Assembly (NCBI GenBank): GCA_965178125.1
Contig: OZ237756.1
Span: 1-64,000 of the forward strand
Length of the DNA: 64,000 bases
Source: Bilabrum cf. latius
Taxonomy: Eukaryota; Bigyra: Bicosoecida; Bigyra; Bicosoecida
Direction of reading: 5' to 3'
Position 1 is the stretch's first letter. Every line of letters starts with the position of its first letter. The position numbers and the translations under genes are program-made. Under the pieces are notes generated by a model that did not search any database, was not told the DNA's origin, and saw nothing but the letters and a program-made list of their open reading frames with translations. Below, piece after piece: positions 57,401 to 64,000 of this stretch.

Positions 57401-58650
57401 GGGAGCAGGCGGCGGCACGGGACCGCCTCGAGACGGCGGAGCGGAGGCACGCGGACGCGCTTGCGAGGCAGGCTGCAGAGCACCGTGCCGAGCTGTCGAG
57501 GGCAGCTGAGGAGGCGGAGCGGCGGCAGCTGGGGCAGTACAAGGAGCTTGTAGACAAGCACCTGACTCTGCAGGAGCAGCTGACGGAATCCAGGGTGGGC
57601 AAGGAGATGGCCGAGCAGGCGCTGGGGCGGGCGAGGGACCGAGTGGGCGAGCTGGAGGCCCGGCTGGGGGAGGAGAGCAAGGAGGTGCAGGAGCTGAGGA
57701 ACAGGGGGGACGTGAGCGCGGAGGAGTACGCGCGGGTGCTGGATGACTTCGCGGGGCAGATCCAGGGCCTGCGGGAGAGCCTGGCCAAGGCGGTTTCGGA
57801 GCGGGGCGACCTCTACAGGCGGTTCGTGGATGAGCGGGCGGCTCGGCTCGCGGCGGAGCGGCAGCGGGACGGGTTGCTGGAGGAGAGGAGGGGCTGGAAG
57901 GCCCGCATGTCGGGGCAGGCGCGGCAGCTGTCTCGGCTGCTGGACGACCTCAGAGGCAACAAGGACCGGTTGGTGCAGTCGATGAACGACGTGTTGGCGG
58001 AGCGTCAGGAGGTGCAGGGTGAGAGAGAGGCGCTGGCTCGCAGGGAGGCTGCACTGGTGGGCTTCCTGCAGAGGTACCCAGAGGCATCTGCGGATGTTCT
58101 GGATGCGTACGGGGCGGCTGGGGTGGGCGGTTTCTCGGGAGGTGGCTCTCCTACCGTGGGCATGGGCTTGGACATGGGAGTGGCATCGCTGGAGGAGCAG
58201 CAGGCGAGGCAGGCCGCGTTCGAGTTGGAAGGTCAGCACGAACATGGCTACCCGCAGCAATACCAGCAGCATCAGGGCGACGATGGGGAGCAGGATCAGC
58301 AGCACGGCCGGGGGTGGACGCAGCAGCACGCGGCAACTACCGCAGAGGGTGGTACGTTGTCGGCCCGTGAAGAGAAAACTGCCGAAGCGAGCGAATAGGC
58401 GGACATGCGTGCATCTGCTAGCGACAAGGCAAGTCCTGGTGCTGCCTTTGCAGCTCTCCGGGCAGTCGCTTCAACGGACTTGCCGGAGCCTGCTGGGCGT
58501 GGTCACAATGGCGCGCACGGCTGGATGCAATCCGGTGCGAGGGCAGCACTGGAGGCCGGATCAGCAGTTGATGTATCAGCGATCGCTGCCCGGCAGCGTG
58601 CTGAGCTAACCGCAGAAAGGAACGAGGCGCATGCCAAGGCAGGCACCTGA
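54427..58650 (+). CDS. Large coiled-coil protein
   Basis: One frame from ATG 54427 to TGA 58648-58650, 1,407 residues, with about thirteen TAG codons (first at 54430, the second codon after ATG; others for example 54871, 55705, 55843, 56203, 57067, 58396). N-terminal basic coiled coil (KRREMAKQRREMPIWKRDQ) ending ECTFxP-like KKCTFRPQL, a motif common in centrosomal and flagellar coiled-coil proteins. A long Gly/Pro/Ser-rich region follows (residues about 150-540), then a rod of Ala/Glu/Arg/Gln heptads from about 56040 to 58080, and a Gln/Gly-rich tail. The role is unknown. TAG codons in the rod stand where CAG-coded Gln is frequent. Confidence 0.75.
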
Positions 58651-58885
58651 TCGCTCCATCCAGTACTGTTGTTGCACTGTCTTGTGTTGTGACCTTAGCT
58701 GGGATTATATGTCCTGGTAAAATATTTGAATCGATTAATTGGGACAAAAGCGTACGCCATAGCGGAAAAGGGCTTTGTCTGCCTTGTCTTGAATATCTGA
58801 ATTATATTGAATGTACCGTGTAGATTAATCCGATCCGGCCCACCACCAAGTGCAATGTCCATCGTTGTATTGGGTTGTCACCGCC

Positions 58886-59574
58886 ATGACGAAGGTTACC
58901 CCTATCGTTCGCCACAAGAAGGTGCTGAAGCACAAGAAGAAGTTCAAGCGCTACCAGTCGGACAACTTCATGCGTGTCGGCGTGAGTTCTCGTGGTTGTC
59001 TTGCGCACAGGTGCTATTGTGGTCGATACCTAGCCCTGTTCAGTTGACTTTGCTCGCATTTGGTGCATAAGAGTATGATGTTGTATTGATTGAATCAACT
59101 GATTGCCTGCGCATTGAAATGTATGAGCTGCATCAAGTCGAATGAAGCTAGGTGTCTGGTCACAACCGCTACTGCAACCCGCTACTGGAGCCGTGTGTGT
59201 TTGCCAATTACTCCATGCATTGGACTGTATTCTGAATGCCAACAATATATACGCAGGAGAGCTGGAGGGCGCCCCGTGGTATTGACGGCCGCTTCCGCCG
59301 CCGCTTCAAGGGTACCCCAATGGTGCCCAAGATTGGCTACGGTACCGCCAAGGAGCACAAGCACTTGCTGCCCAGCGGCTTCAAGAAGTTCCGCGTGTAC
59401 AACCCTGAGGACGTGGACGTGCTCCTGATGAGCAACCGGGAGTACGCCGCCGAGATCGGCGCTGGTGTTGGTATCAAGAAGCGCGCTGCCATCATCCAGC
59501 GCTGCGTTGAGCTGAACGTGAAGGTGACCAACGCCCGCGGCAAGCTTGCGTCTCGCTTCGAGGACTACGAGTAA
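58886..59574 (+). CDS. RPL32: Ribosomal protein eL32
   Basis: Exon 1 is 58886-58981 and exon 2 is 59257-59574 (TAA), 137 residues, the usual size for eL32 of the 60S subunit. PIVRHKKVLKHKKKFKRYQSD is followed by ESWRAPRGIDGRFRRRFKG, PKIGYGTAKEHKHLLPSGFK and NREYAAEIGAGVGIKKRAAI, as in all eukaryotes. The 275-nt intron (GTGAGT...TACGCAG) is by far the longest in the window. The gene has no TAG and a strong C/G-ending codon bias, as expected for high expression. Confidence 0.97.
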
Positions 59575-59832
59575 ATGCAGTCTCTGGTCCACGATGGTAT
59601 TGGCTGATCGGGTTGTGGTCGGCCGCTGGGAATGGTAAGGTCAGGAGGTAGCCTGGAGTCGTGTACGTAGTATATGGCTGCAATCGAAATATTATTTCCT
59701 GGACCACACATAGGATCCTAATGTATACATACGCTCAATGGGAGAGGCCGATCAGGCAGTACGCAGCATGGCTTGTGCTCGGCAACATGCTGCAACTGCA
59801 GCAGAGTCTAGCTCTGCTGGATGAGAGTTTCC

Positions 59833-62800
59833 TCACTCGTCCTCTAGTTCGTCTTCAGTCCCATCATCTAGATCATCGTCGCCATCATCCAGATCGTTGA
59901 AGTCATCTGCCACCAGCGGATCGACTTGGCCTTCCCCCGTCGATTCCATTTCGGCAAGGTCTGCGCCCCTCGCACGGCCGTGGCCACCCACACCCACCCT
60001 GATTCCTAGCTCCTGCTCGACCCCGTACTCCTCCACTTCCCCCCAGGGCTTGTTGTCCTTCTAACCAGCACCATCCGGTGCACCACTCGCCGCCGTCGAG
60101 TCCTGTCCCCGGCCCGCCTCTGCCTCGCTGGCAGCCGCCTCAGCCTCTGCCTCTGCCCGGGGCCATAGCCCCGCCCCCCTCAGGACGCCCTCGCCTTCCC
60201 CAGACAGCACCAGCCCCAAGATCCCGTCACTGGGGGGCCCAACGGACCCCACCTCGGGGAGCAGCGGACGCACAGCCGCCCGCACATCCGCTGGTCCAGG
60301 GGCGACGGGGAACTCCCTCTCCGGTGCCGGCCGGTAGCACGCACAGCAGGCCCCCAGCCATCGGGCGCTCACCACGCGCGTACTTGCAGAGCGCACCGCA
60401 GAGAGTGCCTTGCTCGTGCCGGGGCGACCCACTGCCACGTGAGTCATGAGGTGGAACGGATTGGGGGCATGCACATGACCTGAAGCAGCAGGGACTGCAG
60501 GAGCAGACCCAGCTACCCCCACCTCGCTACTGCCCTAGCCCTTGCTCTTGTCTTTCCTCTCGGCTTCAGCGTGATCTTGCCCCTATCCTTGCTATGGGCT
60601 CTACCCTCCTTGGAGGTTGACCAATACCGGAACCCCGTCCTGCTGCTGTACTGTGAATCCCTTGGGCAGCGAAGGCACAGGCAGGGTGTAGGGACATGGG
60701 GTGCCCGGCAGCTGACTCATCCCTGCACCGGTCGATGCTGCTGCTGCATCTGCATCTGCAGCTGCAGGTGCCGGCACAGTGCCTGTGAGCATGGGGGGGG
60801 CTGGTGCTCGCAGGACCCTTGCCCCCATGGTGGAGAGGTGCTTGGCCAGGGGGTCGTGCAAGGGATCCACGCCCAGAGGGAATACGCCGGTGGTTGCAAC
60901 CACCACGCCTCGCATGGCGACTCGGAGTCGCAGGGGCAGCAGCAGCTTGGTGTCCCGCCACACGTCTGGCACTGCTCGCGGCATCGCGGCTGCGGTTGCT
61001 GCTGGCTCTGGCGCATCGGCCGGCGGGGAGTCGTCGTGGCCTGACACTGATCCAGCCGTGGATGCGATCGAGGAGGAGGAGGATGATGACGACGACGAGG
61101 CACCCCCTTCACTACGACGAGTGCTGCTGGTGCCGTCGCCGTGCAGTGCAACAGATGATGCGGGCAGCGTCCGTACAACATGCCTGTGCCCCTGCCCCTG
61201 CCCTTGCCCCTGCTTATCCAGCCCTGGTTCCACCCACACGTGCTGATGCCAGGCAAGAAACGAGACCCACTCGGGAGCCCGAAGCACCGTGGGGCACAGC
61301 TCAGCCGACACGTCCAGGCTAGATCCACCAGCCCAGGCCGCCGGCTGTTTTCCTCCTGGTGCCTCCGTCCAGCGCCATGGGGTGGACCCTGCCTTGGATC
61401 GAGCGAGAGCGAGCACAGCCTCTCTAGTGACTGGCCCTGCGGCGCCGTGCGACCCGCCTGCCCCACTGGAAGAGGCGGCTGCCTGTCGGAACTGCTTGGT
61501 CTGGAGGTCCTGTGGCCCATCGATACTAGTCGGTGCAGATGGGGGCGATGCAGGTGCAGGCACCGGCGCAGGCGCGGGTCTCGCTCTCTTGCGGCGGATG
61601 AGAGAGGACCCCGTGCCCTTGGCGCCACCCGGGGATTGGGAACCGATGCTGCTCCCGCTTGGGCTTGATACACTGGTACTGGCACTGGTGCTGCTGGTGC
61701 TGGCTTTAGCTGCGACATCTGAATCGCTCGACAGTGTACTGGGTCTGCTGGCATCGTGCGTTTCCTACTGACTCGCTGTAGCACTTAGCATGGATTCCGT
61801 TGGAGGCCCGTCGCTCGCCATGCTGGACTCTGCGCGCTAGTCCACCCGTCTTCTCTTGGAAGCGGGCGCTTCCTGATCCACCGCACTGAGTGGGCCTGTC
61901 GATTGCCCTTGTCCTTCCTGATCCACCGCACTGAGTGGGCCTGTCGATTGCCCTTGTCCTTGCCCTGCCCCAGCTGCCTCAACCACGTTGCCCCCAATGC
62001 ACGTGTCAAGAAAGCCGCGGCTCGGCAGCCCGCCCCTCCACTCCCAGCATACCTCCCCCCGCTACTGAAGGGCGCCGACTTCGCGCGGACTGCCATGCCA
62101 GGCCTCGTCATCCCCCACGGGCAAAGGCAGGGACCCGGGTGCAAACCGCATGGCCCGTGCTACACCCAGCGATGCACCTGCACTGGCACCCGCACCCATG
62201 CTCTGCTCAGCAGGCAGCAGCACCTCCTGCCCCGGCTTAGACAGTCCGTAGTAGGCAGCGTGCACGTCCTCCAACACGTCGAGAGCATCTGCTAGAGCCA
62301 GCCTGGGCTCCTCTTGCACGTCCACGCTGCCCGCTCCCGCTCCCGCTCCCGGTCCTCTGGGGGCACCTCCCGCGGCGAAGGCCTGCTGCCCGGGGGCGTT
62401 GTTCACGTCCCTGAACCCCCGGAAGAACACGTACCTGGCGATGACTAGGAGGTTCCGCGCCCCTCCCCACACCGCCTCCGTGTCGTCGAGGATGACCGTC
62501 ATGGAATCGTCCTGGCGGTGCGAGTGCAGCCAGGCCTGGCTCTTGCTGCTGCCGTCCCCGCCCTCGTTGTCCGACCGAGATATGATGCGGTGCCCGAACA
62601 GCTTCCTCTCTGGGTCGAGCAGCCGCGCGATCGCGTCCGCGTAATCCCTCGTGCCCGCCGTGTTGATGCCCAGCTCGAAGCGGCGGGAGGCGCGCCGCAG
62701 GAAGGCCCGCACGCCCGGCCGCAGCTTCACGAAGTACGTGCCCCCACCGAACTGAACTATGTGCACGGGGCACCGAGGCACGCCCAGCGCCCTCGGGTCT

Positions 62801-63759
62801 GCAGTGGCGTGCAGCAGCGTGTGGTCGATGTCCAGCACGAGCCTGAGCTTGCGGCGGGCCCTCAGCCGCTGGCTCGCCGCCTCATCGGAGGCCCGCGCCA
62901 CGCGAGAGGAAAGAACAAGTTCATGGCCTCCTCTGGCCCGCAGCTTGAGCGTGCCTGCGGCCCCGCGCTGGCCCGCTCCACTTGCCCCAGCGGTTGCTGA
63001 TGCTTCTCGCGTACGTGCCGGTGCTCCTCCAGCCGCTTCCAGGGCCCGCTGCAGCGCATCAGCCGTTTCCAGCCGATCCCAGGGGTCTTTGCCAACTTCA
63101 TTCAAAGGACAACTGCGATGATGCCACCGGGATTCGTGCAGGCGCCAAATCGGGCCCCAATCGCGTGATTTGCTGGCAGCCGTTGACAGCGACCGCAGCT
63201 CGGGTTCGCTCGCATTTCTCCGAGTTGCCAAGTCCCAGGTCGTTAGCTCCTAAAGCTGAACCGCGGAATCTCTTACTAAATGAAATGTTCCCGGTGATGG
63301 TAGCTCGGAATCTACTTTACGGAGAGCCGCCATGTTCTAGCCGCACGATACGCATGCTCCCTTGAACTCACCGGGGTGAGAACACTCGGCTACCACAGCT
63401 AACCGTATGAATGCACCCATATTTTCATGCACTCCGGGCCTGTTTGATACTATGGGCACCCATGCCGGGCACTTCAATGGGACGCATGCTTTGGACTCGG
63501 GCACGAGCCAGGCAAGCAGCATGCCATCGACCGGGCTTCGAACCACAACCTTGTGTACTTCGCTATCAGGGGCGCTAGATGATGCCGCAGCCGCACTTGG
63601 GGAGGCTAGTGGCTACATCCACTTGATCTTGGCAAGGATATCGCCCCGCTTGACGACATCTTGCTGCTGTTTGATGGCCTTTACGTGGACGACTGGATCA
63701 GTGCTGCCGTGAGACACCTGCCGAAATCCGGCGCACACAACAGACACTATGTCATCCAT
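59833..63759 (-). CDS. FCP1: FCP1-type RNA polymerase II CTD phosphatase
   Basis: FCP1 removes phosphates from the Pol II C-terminal repeats. ATG 63759 to TGA 59833-59835 is one frame of 1,308 residues with about eleven TAG codons. N-terminal lipoyl-like halves (VVHVKAIKQQQDVVKRGDIL; VVVRSPVDGMLLAW) and ECSHPGEFKGACVSCG-Q-N match human FCP1 (CSHPVVMKGLCAECGQD), with TAG 63337 on the conserved Gln. The FCPH domain starts near residue 305: LVLDIDHTLLHAT (DxDxT nucleophile), KLRPGVRAFL, DPERKLFGHRIISR, VILDDTEAVW. A BRCT domain follows at about 940-1110 (GVFPLGVDP..., THVAVG, VVSARWLGACC). The acidic C-terminus is a likely TFIIF-binding tail. Confidence 0.93.
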
Positions 63760-63943
63760 GCACGAAGATGTAATATATATGAAAACAAAATAGGAAACAG
63801 GATGATTCGAATGTACGGCCAGAGTGCGGTAGGAAAGCCTTAAAAAGCTCCGACGGTGTGACCGTAAATTGCACTGCACTGCCACGCCGCGACTCGCCGC
63901 AAAGCATACGCGTCCTGCACCACAACAACAATCAACGACTAGC

Positions 63944-64000
63944 ATGGCCAGCGAATCCAAATCAACTGAAACAGAAGACCGACCCGCACTCTCCGGTTTG
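63944..64000 (+). CDS. 5' end of a gene running off the window
   Basis: ATG 63944 opens a frame to the right edge: 19 codons, Ser/Glu/Thr-rich (MASESKSTETEDRPALSGL). It is divergent from FCP1 with 184 bp between the starts. It is too short to identify. Confidence 0.45.
   Translation, partial: MASESKSTETEDRPALSGL

Noticed and set aside
56005-58329. 774-codon minus-strand frame rich in Leu, Pro and Arg
   Set aside because: Antisense of the Gln/Glu/Ala coiled coil; no domain pattern.
1-64000. TAG as programmed readthrough, pyrrolysine, or widespread pseudogenes
   Set aside because: Around 100 sites in about 25 intact genes, at conserved Gln columns, with no TAA or TGA interruptions and no frameshifts. 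Pseudogenes would collect all three stops.
1-64000. UAG as leucine or another residue
   Set aside because: Conserved columns in MTR4, GET3, the DEAD-box motif, PIG3, ISOC and FCP1 are Gln in the families, and TAG replaces CAG in Gly-Gln runs.

Overview
This is nuclear DNA of a GC-rich, gene-dense microbial eukaryote with few introns. Evidence for a eukaryote is the gene set (MOB1, SOS1-type antiporter, ERGIC3/Erv46, Yos1, GET3, MTR4, FCP1, PUM3, DDX31, ribosomal protein eL32), short GT-AG introns (83-275 nt) and (CCCTAA)n telomeric DNA. The lineage cannot be fixed from this window alone.

The key to reading the window is that TAG is not a stop codon. Almost every gene is a long frame broken only by in-frame TAG (roughly 100 by hand count) and closed by TGA or TAA. 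Where the protein is a known family, TAG falls on conserved glutamines: MTR4 (three sites), GET3, DEAD-box motif I, FCP1, PUM3, PIG3-like reductase and isochorismatase. I therefore annotate with UAG = Gln, UGA and UAA = stop. With the standard code the same genes look like strings of fragments.

Layout. 1-2544: an unrecognised gene open at the left edge. 2545-5890: gene-poor subtelomere-like DNA with two (CCCTAA)n arrays separated by a duplicated 364-bp unit, then a 57-bp tandem repeat. 5895-64000: packed genes, mostly 80-300 bp apart on both strands: MOB1(-), SOS1-like Na+/H+ antiporter(-), ERGIC3(+), secreted C45-like Ntn hydrolase(+), multi-pass membrane protein(+), unknown(+), PIG3-like quinone reductase(-), methyltransferase(-), repeat coiled coil(-), HN1/JPT-like(+), DDX31/Dbp7 helicase(-), YOS1(+), carnitine acyltransferase(+), PUM3/Puf6(-), unknown basic protein(+), isochorismatase(+), GET3(+), MTR4(-), oxidoreductase-like(+), CGR1/CCDC86(-), WD40 giant(+), class IV aminotransferase(-), coiled coil(+), eL32(+), FCP1(-), and the start of a last gene(+).

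There are no operons. Themes that recur are ribosome biogenesis and RNA processing (DDX31, PUM3, MTR4, CGR1, eL32), the early secretory pathway and ER insertion (ERGIC3, YOS1, GET3), and signalling and transcription (MOB1, FCP1). No tRNA or rRNA gene was seen.
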